This document shows, piece after piece, positions 15,257-23,865 of a stretch of 44,783 bases of DNA. Source of the DNA: Sphingobacteriales bacterium TSM_CSM. Its GTDB lineage: Bacteria; Bacteroidota; Bacteroidia; Chitinophagales; UBA2359. The notes under the pieces were generated by a model. That model saw only the letters and a program-made list of their open reading frames with translations. It searched no databases and was not told the DNA's origin. Every line of letters begins with the position of its first letter. Positions within the stretch are counted from its first letter, which is position 1. The DNA is taken from assembly GCA_002212725.1 (NCBI GenBank), contig MTCR01000067.1, positions 1 through 44,783 of the forward strand, written 5' to 3'. A program made the position numbers and the translations under genes.

Positions 15257-16579
15257 ATGCACAAAATCTGGCTCATCCTACAACGCGAATACGTGAGCAG
15301 GGTAAAGAAAAAATCGTTTATTATTACCACCCTGCTGGTACCCATCGGGTTTTTACTGTTGTTTGCCGTACAGTTTATCCTCATAGCTTTTAATACCGAT
15401 ACCCTGCGTATTGTAGTAAAAGACGATTCGGGAAAATTTGCCCAACGCATTAAAGATACCGAAACACTGTATTTTAAAAAATCCGATGAACAACTGAACC
15501 TGCTCAAACTCAACTACCGGCAGGAAGGTTTTGACGGTGTGCTGTACATACCACAACTAAATTTAGATAACCCCAACGGCATTGTGTATTTTTCCGATAA
15601 ACTGCTGGGCTTGTCGGCAAAGTCATACATTCAAAGCGAAATTAAAGACGAGTTGCGCAAGCTCAAACTGTCTGAAATGGGGGTAGATGATAAGGTATAT
15701 AATCAGGTACAAAAATTACAGGTAAATATATCGGAAGAGGCAACAGGTGGAGGCAGTTCTGCCAATACAGGGTTAGCCACCGCAGCCGGCTTTATTATGG
15801 GCTTTTTAATGTACATGGTTATTTTCATTTACGGCGCCATGGTAATGCGCGGGGTAATGGAAGAAAAAACCAACCGCATTGTAGAGGTTATTCTTTCCTC
15901 GGTGCGGCCGTTTCAGTTAATGCTGGGCAAAATTGTGGGCATTGGCGCAGTGGGGCTTACCCAATTCCTTATTTGGGTGGTGCTTATGACATTTATTAAC
16001 CTTGGACTTGGCGTGTTTGCCGGCGGGTATTTAAGCAAAATGCAGGGTGGCGGCATGAGTTTGGGTTCGGGCGGCTTTAATGCGGGTAATGAACAACAAA
16101 TGGAACAAGCATTATTTATTGCGCAAAGTATGCAGGAACAAATTGAGAGCTTACCCATGGCTACCATGATTTTCGGGTTTTTGTTCTATTTCCTGTTCGG
16201 GTACATCATGTATGCCGCACTGTTTGCTGCGGTGGGTTCTGCGGTAAATGACGAAAGCGAAACCCAATCGCTCACTTTTCCGGTATCGTTGCCCATTATT
16301 ATTTCCATATTTATACTCAGCGCCATTATGGAAGCACCTAACAGCGGACTGGCGTTCTGGTCGTCTTTAATACCGCTGTTTTCGCCCATTATTATGCCGT
16401 TTCGCATTGCATTTGGCGTATCCTGGACACAGTTGCTGGTTTCTATGACATTGCTGGTGTTGGGCGCACTGGCCATGGTTTGGCTGGCAGCCAAAATATA
16501 CCGCACCGGCATTCTCATGTACGGAAAAAAAGTAACGCTGCCCGAAATAGGCCGCTGGCTGTTCAGAAGCGCCGCCTGA
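15257..16579 (+). CDS. ABC-2 family permease (NatB-like)
   Basis: 440 residues. First membrane helix at about 20-42 after the start HKIWLILQREYVSRVKKKSF, then a ~130-residue extracytoplasmic domain, then five to six helices including the region with VMEEKTNRIVEVILSSVRPFQLMLGKIVGIG, the classic ABC-2/NatB coupling segment. This is the membrane half of the exporter whose ATPase is at 13976. A Gly/Met-rich loop (GGYLSKMQGGGMSLGSGG) between two helices is unusual in composition. Substrate unknown. Confidence 0.85.
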   Translation: MHKIWLILQREYVSRVKKKSFIITTLLVPIGFLLLFAVQFILIAFNTDTLRIVVKDDSGKFAQRIKDTETLYFKKSDEQLNLLKLNYRQEGFDGVLYIPQLNLDNPNGIVYFSDKLLGLSAKSYIQSEIKDELRKLKLSEMGVDDKVYNQVQKLQVNISEEATGGGSSANTGLATAAGFIMGFLMYMVIFIYGAMVMRGVMEEKTNRIVEVILSSVRPFQLMLGKIVGIGAVGLTQFLIWVVLMTFINLGLGVFAGGYLSKMQGGGMSLGSGGFNAGNEQQMEQALFIAQSMQEQIESLPMATMIFGFLFYFLFGYIMYAALFAAVGSAVNDESETQSLTFPVSLPIIISIFILSAIMEAPNSGLAFWSSLIPLFSPIIMPFRIAFGVSWTQLLVSMTLLVLGALAMVWLAAKIYRTGILMYGKKVTLPEIGRWLFRSAA

Positions 16580-16658
16580 AGTACGGCAGTCTATACCCGG
16601 AAAGCCGAATCGGGTAGATGGTAACCGGCCGGGTATTCGCGCAAAATTTGGTTAACCC

Positions 16659-16691
16659 TTTGCCACTCCGAAATATATTTTTTGTATCTTG
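16659..16691 (+). promoter_or_regulatory. Probable promoter for the RsmB-type gene
   Basis: TTTG (16659-16662), 22 nt, then TATCTTG (16685-16691), one base short of the full -7 motif. It places the transcript start after the upstream TTG codon at 16682 and supports the start at 16748. Confidence 0.4.
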
Positions 16692-16747
16692 TTCCCTGTA
16701 GCATTGGGTGCCGCAACTTTTTTTACCCTGTTTATACTGTTACTGTT

Positions 16748-17974
16748 TTGTACCTGCCTATTTTACACCATAATTTAGCCACAGCCATTGCCAATGGGCT
16801 GGAGCAAATTTTTACCCAAAACCGCTATGCCGATAAAGTAGTGCCGCTTCTGCTGCAAAACAACCCCAAATGGGGCAGCCGCGACCGCCACACCGTTGCA
16901 TTTACCCTTTACGAAATGGTACGGCATTGGCGACTGCTTTGCCAAACTGCCGGTTTTGAAACCCTGTACAAACCCGGTAAAGCGCAGATTTGGAACATCC
17001 TTGCTGTTTGGATAACCGTAAACCATCAACCGCTGCCACCTTTTCCCGAATTGCCGGCGCTGCTGCCCGATGACATAATGTACCGTTTTACCCAACTCCG
17101 CAAAGATGATGTGCAGGTACGCGAGTCGGTGCCCGAATGGCTGCATCAACTGGGTTTGCAACAACTGGGTGAAAAATGGAACACCGAAATTTCGGCGCTG
17201 AACCACACCGCCCCTTTAATAGTAAGGGCAAACCGGCTTAAAACCAATGTGCAAAACCTGCTAACCTATTTTCAAAATGAGCAGATACCTGCAACCGCCC
17301 TGCCAGATTTACCCGATGCCCTGCTCCTGCAATCAAACAGGCAGGTGGTAAAAACCCGGGCATATTTAAACGGCTGGTTCGAAGTGCAAGACGCTGCTTC
17401 ACAAATGGTGGCGCCTTTTTTAGACGCACAACCTAATATGACGGTAATTGATGCCTGCGCCGGCGCCGGCGGTAAAACCCTGCACCTGGCGTCTTTGCTC
17501 AACAACCAATGCACCCTGTTAGCCTACGACCCCGATACCGCCAAACTTGCCGAACTGAAAAAAAGGGCGCAGCGAAACGGCGCAAATGTGCAAATACTGC
17601 TGCCAAACCGCCACAAAACGCACTGGGAAAAATATTGGAACCAAAAAGCCGACCGCCTGCTGTTAGACGTGCCCTGCACCGGGCTTGGAACCCTTAAACG
17701 CCGCCCCGATATAAAATGGAAACTTACCCCGACAATGCTGAATCAACTCCTGCAAACTCAGGCACAGTTGCTTAACCGCTACACCAACCTGCTTAAAAAC
17801 GGCGGCATTGCCGTTTATGCCACCTGCAGCATTTTACCACAGGAAAACAACCGGCAAATAGCGCAGTTTATTCAACAACAGCAAGGCCGCTTTTCCCTGC
17901 TCAATGAAAAGCATATTTGGCCTTCCGAAACCGGATTCGACGGATTTTATATGGCAAAATTGCAAAAAAACTAA
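16748..17974 (+). CDS. RsmB/NOL1-NOP2-sun family rRNA (cytosine-C5)-methyltransferase
   Basis: About 408 residues. N-terminal NusB-like helical region, then a SAM-dependent RNA m5C methyltransferase domain with DACAGAGGKTLHLA (SAM loop), DVPCTGLGTLKRRPDIKW (motif IV, with the releasing Cys) and YATCSILPQEN (motif VI, with the catalytic Cys). This is the RsmB-like architecture, modifying 16S rRNA. No in-frame ATG precedes the conserved region; TTG 16748 (YLPILHHN) is chosen because the promoter lies upstream of it and a TTG at 16682 falls inside the promoter. The GNAT gene follows after 17 bp. Confidence 0.8.
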   Translation: MYLPILHHNLATAIANGLEQIFTQNRYADKVVPLLLQNNPKWGSRDRHTVAFTLYEMVRHWRLLCQTAGFETLYKPGKAQIWNILAVWITVNHQPLPPFPELPALLPDDIMYRFTQLRKDDVQVRESVPEWLHQLGLQQLGEKWNTEISALNHTAPLIVRANRLKTNVQNLLTYFQNEQIPATALPDLPDALLLQSNRQVVKTRAYLNGWFEVQDAASQMVAPFLDAQPNMTVIDACAGAGGKTLHLASLLNNQCTLLAYDPDTAKLAELKKRAQRNGANVQILLPNRHKTHWEKYWNQKADRLLLDVPCTGLGTLKRRPDIKWKLTPTMLNQLLQTQAQLLNRYTNLLKNGGIAVYATCSILPQENNRQIAQFIQQQQGRFSLLNEKHIWPSETGFDGFYMAKLQKN

Positions 17975-17991
17975 CCGCTCCCCAAAAATGT

Positions 17992-18552
17992 ATGAACCCT
18001 GTCTGTTTTACCATTACCCCTGCCCTGCCCCGCCACCTGGCAAAGCTGCAATACATAAGCCGCCGCACATTTATTGAGGCTTTTGCCAAAGATAACACCC
18101 CGCAAAACCTCATACAGTACCTGCAAACTGCCATGAGCCGCAAAAGGTTGGGCAGTGAACTCGCCAATCCAAATTCTCAATTTTACCTTGCTTTAAACAA
18201 AGAAACGGCCATCGGGTATCTTAAACTCAATTGGGGTAATGCCCAAACCGAGTTTTCCCATCCTCATTGGATTGAAATTGAACGAATTTACGTATTGCAA
18301 AAATACTACGGAACCAATCTTGCCCCCGCCCTGCTGCAAACTGCCATAAACGCCGCCCAACAACAAAATGCTGCCTGTATTTGGCTGGGAGTGTGGGAAA
18401 AAAACAGCCGCGCCATGCGGTTTTACCAAAAAAACGGCTTTTTGGCATTTGCCAATCACCCTTTTACGCTTGGGCAAGATGTGCAAAACGATGTATTAAT
18501 GAAACTGGAATTGGCTCATTCTGAAACAACAAACCATTTTAAGAGAAAATAA
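17992..18552 (+). CDS. GNAT family N-acetyltransferase
   Basis: 186 residues from MNPVCFTITPA. GCN5-like fold signatures: the beta4 segment IEIERIYVLQKYYGTNLAPALLQTAI, where QKYYGTNLA is a variant of the acetyl-CoA pyrophosphate loop (Q/R-x-x-G-x-G/A), then CIWLGVWEKNSRAMRFYQKNGF typical of motif B. It resembles the PaiA/SpeG-like side of the family. It lies 17 bp after the RNA methyltransferase and is likely co-transcribed. Acceptor substrate unknown. Confidence 0.8.
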   Translation: MNPVCFTITPALPRHLAKLQYISRRTFIEAFAKDNTPQNLIQYLQTAMSRKRLGSELANPNSQFYLALNKETAIGYLKLNWGNAQTEFSHPHWIEIERIYVLQKYYGTNLAPALLQTAINAAQQQNAACIWLGVWEKNSRAMRFYQKNGFLAFANHPFTLGQDVQNDVLMKLELAHSETTNHFKRK

Positions 18553-18562
18553 TATAAAAAAC

Positions 18563-18612
18563 AATGCCGGGCAAACACACCATTACTGCTGCGCTTACCC
18601 GGCATTATTTTT
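18563..18612. terminator. Bidirectional terminator between GNAT and GG-leader peptide genes
   Basis: AATGCCGGG (18563-18571) pairs with CCCGGCATT (18598-18606), with T-rich sequence on the right and, read on the other strand, a T-run after the left arm. It separates the convergent genes ending at 18552 (+) and 18669 (-). Confidence 0.75.
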
Positions 18613-18668
18613 ACCCGGCATTAAATGCCAATATAAACTAAAGGCAATCTGCTATACCATACAGTTAC

Positions 18669-18872
18669 TTACGGGTGGGTAATTACCGGCGGCGTTATTA
18701 CCGGCGCACCCGGAACACTGTGGTCTATTACTGGCAAGGTAATTACCGGTAATGTTGCCGATGCCGTTGCAGGTAAAGTAACATTGGGCACACTTACAGG
18801 CTTGGCACCGCCAAAAACTTGCTGTTGTTGTTCATTGCCCAGAAAAAATGCACTGAATTGTTGCAATTTCAT
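18669..18872 (-). CDS. Double-glycine leader peptide with Pro/Val/Thr-rich tail (putative RiPP-like precursor)
   Basis: 67 residues. The start at 18872 is fixed by a consensus promoter ending at 18941: a longer frame from 18938 would begin at the transcription start. Residues 1-22 resemble a double-glycine leader, with GG at 21-22, Val at -4, Leu at -12 and Glu at -9. The 45-residue remainder has no Cys and repeats short PVIT/LPVI units (TLPVITLPVI, APVITPPVITHP); at DNA level the unit ATTACCGG recurs. Bacteroidota encode many such precursors, normally processed by C39-peptidase ABC exporters. None is adjacent here, so the precursor role is inference. It could also be an unprocessed short protein. 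Confidence 0.55.
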   Translation of the reverse strand: MKLQQFSAFFLGNEQQQQVFGGAKPVSVPNVTLPATASATLPVITLPVIDHSVPGAPVITPPVITHP

Positions 18873-18940
18873 GTCTCTTAATTTTGATTGGTTATTAGAT
18901 AAGGATTTTGAGATGGGTGTAGCAATTACTTGCTTCATTA

Positions 18941-18971
18941 CAAAATTATGACAATTTTATTGAACAGTCAA
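18941..18971 (-). promoter_or_regulatory. Bacteroidota sigma-A promoter for the GG-leader peptide
   Basis: Minus strand TTGAC (TTG at 18971-18969), 20 nt, TAATTTTG (18948-18941). Perfect match; transcript start expected near 18934, giving a ~60-nt leader before the ATG at 18872. Confidence 0.75.
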
Positions 18972-19349
18972 CTTTTTTACCCTTTTACAAACTGTTTTGC
19001 TACAACCTTGCCTATTTAAAAAATTTACATGCCACCTTTTCACCTGTTTGGCAGCCTTTACTTTTAATACAAGCTAAAGTAGGATTTAAAACTTAGTAAA
19101 AATATTTAATATTCAAATTATTGATTTAGAATTAACTATTGCTAAAAATTAAACACAATAAGCATTTCTCTCAAACTTATTAATTGTTTAACCTGCCTAA
19201 CAAGAACCATTATGTACGCTACACTTCTGTTACGGCAAAATACCGGTTCTTGACTATGTAATTTTGCAGTTCCCACTACTGTCAACGCATTTTTTACCAC
19301 TTACACCCGCACCCCGCAGGCTGCCCAAAAACAACCTACAAAAAAAAAC
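18972..19349. other. A+T-rich intergenic stretch without a gene
   Basis: No coding frame or strong hairpin was seen. A very A+T-rich core lies around 19075-19160. TAATTTTG at 19259-19266 is a possible extra -7 element for the plus strand but has no TTG at the right distance. Confidence 0.4.
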
Positions 19350-19380
19350 TTGAAATTGACGTAAAAACATGGTAATTTAG
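19350..19380 (+). promoter_or_regulatory. Probable promoter for the large secreted protein
   Basis: TTG (19350-19352), 20 nt, TAATTTAG (19373-19380), one mismatch from the -7 consensus. Transcript start near 19387, ~95 nt before the gene. Confidence 0.5.
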
Positions 19381-19481
19381 TACAACAAAACATTCACCTT
19401 ATAGGGCTTCGGCGCTTTATTAACTAACCTGCAGCAAAAAATACGCCTTGATAACGGTTTGCTGCCCAAATTATGCCGGCC

Positions 19482-22166
19482 ATGAAAACCTGTTTACCAT
19501 TTGTAATTGCCTTATTTACAGGTAGCTTGCTGTATTACCCTGCTTTTTCGCAAACGCCGGCCATACAACAAACCAAATTATATGGCACCGCCAACCTGCT
19601 GCAATTTGAAGCAGGCAGCCTGCCTCCGTTGGCACCCTTGCACCCTACCGATTACCGCCGGCAGGCGCGCCGCACCTATTTCTGGAAATTTGGCGATGGT
19701 GGTTTTAGCTTTGAACAGGCACCGGTTTATACCTACCGGCAGGCCGGCACTTTTACCGCCGTAATGGAAAGTACCCGCATTTACAGCGATGACGATATTG
19801 ACGAAAGCGAAGTGGACCGCGCCGCTGCGCCCGTAATAGTAAACTTTGCTGCCGGCTACCGTTCCGGGCGCACCAACCCCGAAGCAGACCTGCAGGGTAA
19901 GGCTATCAGGCTGCTCACTAACCGCGCACCCCGTTCGGGCGACTCCATTACCTATATCATCACCTACCAAAACACCTGCCCGCTGCCCGATATTGGTAGC
20001 CTGTATTTCCTCTACACTCCACAACAACTCCGCCTGAAATACACCGAACAGTACGGCGCCGAAACATATAACGGTTCGCTTGCAAATACAAACGGACAGT
20101 TGCAATGGAATTTTTCGGGGTTAAACCCATCGGAAAAGCGAAATATTTTCATTTCCATGGCTGCCGATACATCGGTACAGGCTGCCGATACCATTATAAC
20201 CCGCCTCGTTATTCAAAGCGCCTGCACTACCGATACCATATCGGTACTCAAAACGGCGGTAAAATCGCACGACCCCAACCGTAAATTGGTAACCCCGCAA
20301 ACACTTTGCCCTGCTAACCCCCAACCATTATGCTTTACCATTGAGTTTCAAAACATTGGCAGCGCTCCGGCGCAAACTGTTCAACTCAGAGATTATATGA
20401 GCCTGCTGCTCGATACCGCTACTTTTGTGCATACCGAAAGCAGCCACCCGCAGGCGCTTACTATGGTAGTGGAACCGGTAAACAACCGCCTGGCGTTGTG
20501 GCAATTTACCAACATAAACCTGCCCGGCACTAAACAAGCCGGCTTCGGAACCCAATTTACCGAAAAAGATACCAAAGGGTTTGTTACCTTTTGCATAACC
20601 CCTAACCTGCCCCTTGAACCCTGCGCTGTTATTCCAAACCGCGCCGAAATAATTTTTGACTGCAACCTGCCCATTCCTACCAATACCGTTTTTGTGCAGG
20701 TGCAGCAACCCGATTGTACCCCTTGCTGCCAGATTTGCCCTAACACAGCATTAACCGATGCCGCTTATATTCCGCATTTCGGATTTGTAACCGATATGGC
20801 ACAGGTTTTATGTCCCGGCAGCGGATTTCCGGGTACGCAAACCCGCTACCTTTGGTATCCCGATGTGTTTCTTGAAAATCCCTTTACCCCGCAATTCCTC
20901 TTTTTTGATACCGATGGCAACATTCCTGCCATTACCTATACGCTTACCGCCTGGAACCCCCTGATGTGTTGGGCGGCTACCGACTCCATTACCGTGTATA
21001 TGGGCGGCTGTTTTAACGGCGATACGCTGCAAATTACCCAACCCACCGTTGCCAACCCAAGTTGCCCCGATGCCTCCGATGCCGAACTGTTGTTAAACAT
21101 AACCGGCGGCACTCCACCCTACACCCTGTACAGCTACAATGGTTGCTATGCCGTAAACAGCAGTTTTACCTTAGACCTCGACTCGCTGCCGCCGGGCGAA
21201 TTTCCTGTTGCCGTGGAAGATGCCAACCAATGTATTGTACGCGATACGTTTATTATAGCCTCGCCCCTGAGCCTTTGGACCGATGCGTTTGTTACACATG
21301 CCTCTTGCTGCACCTGTCCCGATGGACAAATTCTGCTGGCAACATCGGGCGGAAAACCGCCTTACACCTGTATGTGGCAGAACGGCGCCGCCGACTCGCT
21401 CCAAACCGGTCTTGCTTCGGGCATTTACAACTTTACCGTTACCGATGCCGAAAACTGCACGTTTCATGGTGCCGCCGCCGTTCAGCATCCGGTTAAGTTT
21501 TACCTGAAAGCTTTTTTACAGGGCGCTTATGATGCAACTGCACAACTTATGCGCACTACGCTTAACCAACAAGGACTGCTGCCCATGCAACAACCCTTTA
21601 ACCAACCACCCTGGAACTACGCCGGAACCGAAACCCTGTTGCAACCCATGCCTGCCAACATTACAGACTGGGTGCTGCTTGATTTTGTGGATAATAACAA
21701 CTGGCAACAAACAGTGGTACAAACAGCAGCACTGCTCTGGAACAACGGCAATATTACCGATGTTTTTGCTGCCTCAGACACTATGGGGTTGCATGTTTGC
21801 GGGCTGACAGCCAACACGCCCTACCGCATTATTGTGCGCCACCGCAATCATTTGGCGGTTATGAGCAACAACGCAATAAATTACCCAACCAATACCGGCT
21901 TTAATTTTACCACTGCCGCCGCACAGGCAGCCGGCAATCAACAACAAACCGATGTGGCACCCGGCATATTTGCCCTCTTTACCGGCGATATGAACGCAAA
22001 CGGCGTAATAACCGTTTCCGATTTTAACCTTTTTGCCCAACAAGCCGGCGCAATTAACCAATACCTTGCCGCCGACTGCAACCTGGACAAAGCCGTAACT
22101 ATTGCCGATTTTAACTTCTTTGCCAATAACGCCGGTAAAATCGGCTTTTACCCCGTCAGGTACTGA
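19482..22166 (+). CDS. Large secreted protein with PKD-like, SprB-like and dockerin-like regions
   Basis: 894 residues from MKTCLPFVIAL. The signal peptide ends AFSQ. In order: a PKD-like segment with WKFGDGGFSFEQAPVYTY; a DUF11-like block (SGDSITYIITYQN); a second one (CFTIEFQNIGSAPAQTVQL); two SprB-like repeats with GGTPPYTLYSYNG and GGKPPYTCMWQNG; and a terminal pair of calcium-loop motifs, GDMNANGVITVSDF and DCNLDKAVTIADF, in dockerin type I style. No type A sorting domain ends the protein. It is probably exported, surface-bound or part of an assembly. A second ATG at 19473 is possible. The vWA gene follows after 175 bp. Confidence 0.65.
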   Translation: MKTCLPFVIALFTGSLLYYPAFSQTPAIQQTKLYGTANLLQFEAGSLPPLAPLHPTDYRRQARRTYFWKFGDGGFSFEQAPVYTYRQAGTFTAVMESTRIYSDDDIDESEVDRAAAPVIVNFAAGYRSGRTNPEADLQGKAIRLLTNRAPRSGDSITYIITYQNTCPLPDIGSLYFLYTPQQLRLKYTEQYGAETYNGSLANTNGQLQWNFSGLNPSEKRNIFISMAADTSVQAADTIITRLVIQSACTTDTISVLKTAVKSHDPNRKLVTPQTLCPANPQPLCFTIEFQNIGSAPAQTVQLRDYMSLLLDTATFVHTESSHPQALTMVVEPVNNRLALWQFTNINLPGTKQAGFGTQFTEKDTKGFVTFCITPNLPLEPCAVIPNRAEIIFDCNLPIPTNTVFVQVQQPDCTPCCQICPNTALTDAAYIPHFGFVTDMAQVLCPGSGFPGTQTRYLWYPDVFLENPFTPQFLFFDTDGNIPAITYTLTAWNPLMCWAATDSITVYMGGCFNGDTLQITQPTVANPSCPDASDAELLLNITGGTPPYTLYSYNGCYAVNSSFTLDLDSLPPGEFPVAVEDANQCIVRDTFIIASPLSLWTDAFVTHASCCTCPDGQILLATSGGKPPYTCMWQNGAADSLQTGLASGIYNFTVTDAENCTFHGAAAVQHPVKFYLKAFLQGAYDATAQLMRTTLNQQGLLPMQQPFNQPPWNYAGTETLLQPMPANITDWVLLDFVDNNNWQQTVVQTAALLWNNGNITDVFAASDTMGLHVCGLTANTPYRIIVRHRNHLAVMSNNAINYPTNTGFNFTTAAAQAAGNQQQTDVAPGIFALFTGDMNANGVITVSDFNLFAQQAGAINQYLAADCNLDKAVTIADFNFFANNAGKIGFYPVRY

Positions 22167-22341
22167 AATCCAACTCCAAATAGGCATACCTATAGCATTT
22201 ACATGTTGGCTTGTTTCGTTTAACCCTTTGCGGTTTTTACCGTTTTTTTCTATTATATAATGCTGAACTCAGTTGTTTTTCTCACCCTGATACCTACGTT
22301 ATGAGGGACTTTGTGTAACTTAGTGCCTTTATAGCAAAACA

Positions 22342-23766
22342 ATGTTTTTACAACTGAAAATATGCCGCCGGATATACTGTTTAAGCGCTGCAATCTGTTT
22401 TCCTATGCTATTTACCCGCTCCTGCCTTATACTGTTGTTGTTCAATATGGCGGCACCATGGCATGTTGGCAAAGCGCAAACCAATAGCCCTGCATTGGCA
22501 TTGAAGGCAAGAACCGGCAATCCTTATTACCTGAAACAATCTCCTGCTTCAGAATTTGCACATGTTTACCTGCTTATACAGGTTACTGCACCGGCAGCAA
22601 CTGCGCAAAGTTTCCGAACCCCGGTTAACATTGCTATGGTATTAGACCGCAGCAAATCTATGAGAGGGGCAAAACTTCAGTTTGCCAAAGAAGCTGCCCA
22701 CTATGTAATAGACCGCCTGAATAAAAATGACCGCATTGCCATTATTGCCTACGATGATGTAGTACAATTGGTAAGCCCGGCCAAACCGGTAAAAAACAAA
22801 CAGAAACTAAAAAAGCGGGTTAATAGCATTGAATTTAACGGCAATACCAATCTGAGCGACGGACTTTTTGCCGGTTATGAACAGGTGCAAACCTTTTATG
22901 CCGATGGGTATGTAAACCGGCTGCTCCTGCTTTCAGACGGACTGGCAAACAAGGGCATAACCAACCGCTTTTTGCTTATGGATACTGCCCGGCGGGTAAA
23001 CCAAAACAGCCATGTTACCCTTTCCACCTTTGGGCTTGGTGCCGGTTTTGACGAAGACCTGTTGGAATGGCTGGCAGATTGGGGCGGTGGTAACTACTAC
23101 TTTATTGAAAAAGCCCGAAAAATACCAACAGTGTTTAAGCAGGAACTGCAGGAAATGCAGCAGGTATGCATTCAGCAATGCCGCGTAGAAATGCCCGTAC
23201 CCCAAAACTGGCAGGTGGTAAAAGTATTCGGCTCGCCTTATACACAAAAAGACAACACCCTTTACCTCGATTTTGACGATGTATTTGCCGGACAAACCAA
23301 AACTGCCTTAATTCAATTGCAAATGCCCCCAACCGAAACAAGCACCTTACAATTGCCCTTGTACTGCACCTACCTGCAACTTCCCGAAGCACAACTGCAA
23401 CAGGCAGCCATTCAGTTGCCGTTACAAGCAACCGCTAATACAACACAATATTTGGCTGCTTTTGACTCTACCGTGCTGAGCCATATAGTGTTGTTTGAAA
23501 CAAACCAAAAACTGTATAATGCTATTGCCATTGCCGATGGCGGTAACTACGATGCATCGGGCATAGCTGCAACCCAACTCCTCAACCAATTACAGGCACA
23601 ACTACTGCTTTACCCTACCGATGCCATGCTCAAAAAGCAATTCGACCTTGTACATAATTACATAGGGCAACTGGCGTTGGCTGCACAATACAATGAATAT
23701 CAACAAAAAATGATGCAAAAAAACGCCAAACACGACAACTATCGCATTCGCAAAAAGCGGAAATAA
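22342..23766 (+). CDS. Exported von Willebrand factor A domain protein
   Basis: 474 residues. An N-terminal hydrophobic segment ends HVGKAQ, compatible with Sec export; a start at the Met before LFTRSCLILLLF (22405) would give a tidier signal peptide. The vWA domain has a full MIDAS: DRSKS at 102-106, T169 in GNTN and D199 in LLSDG, so divalent metal-dependent ligand binding is expected. The C-terminal ~200 residues resemble the region after vWA in inter-alpha-trypsin-inhibitor-like bacterial proteins. It may act with the secreted protein before it, but this is position only. Confidence 0.75.
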   Translation: MFLQLKICRRIYCLSAAICFPMLFTRSCLILLLFNMAAPWHVGKAQTNSPALALKARTGNPYYLKQSPASEFAHVYLLIQVTAPAATAQSFRTPVNIAMVLDRSKSMRGAKLQFAKEAAHYVIDRLNKNDRIAIIAYDDVVQLVSPAKPVKNKQKLKKRVNSIEFNGNTNLSDGLFAGYEQVQTFYADGYVNRLLLLSDGLANKGITNRFLLMDTARRVNQNSHVTLSTFGLGAGFDEDLLEWLADWGGGNYYFIEKARKIPTVFKQELQEMQQVCIQQCRVEMPVPQNWQVVKVFGSPYTQKDNTLYLDFDDVFAGQTKTALIQLQMPPTETSTLQLPLYCTYLQLPEAQLQQAAIQLPLQATANTTQYLAAFDSTVLSHIVLFETNQKLYNAIAIADGGNYDASGIAATQLLNQLQAQLLLYPTDAMLKKQFDLVHNYIGQLALAAQYNEYQQKMMQKNAKHDNYRIRKKRK

Positions 23767-23826
23767 CGCATAAAAGCATATTTACCCAAAAAACCGTCAA
23801 ATTAACCGCATCAATTAAAAAGGGCG

Positions 23827-23834
23827 TATCTTTG
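23827..23834 (+). promoter_or_regulatory. -7 element for the aldehyde dehydrogenase gene
   Basis: TATCTTTG is a full -7 match, 31 bp before the ATG. No TTG at the usual distance. Confidence 0.45.
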
Positions 23835-23865
23835 AAGCCTATTTTATTAATTACATTACTCACCT

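Noticed and set aside
16594..16616. Terminator after the NatB gene
   Set aside because: TACCCG/CGGGTA form a 6-bp hairpin but no T-run follows; too weak to call.
18873..18938. Longer start for the GG-leader peptide
   Set aside because: The ATG at 18938 coincides with the predicted transcription start, only a few bases after the -7 element; the ATG at 18872 gives the canonical leader.
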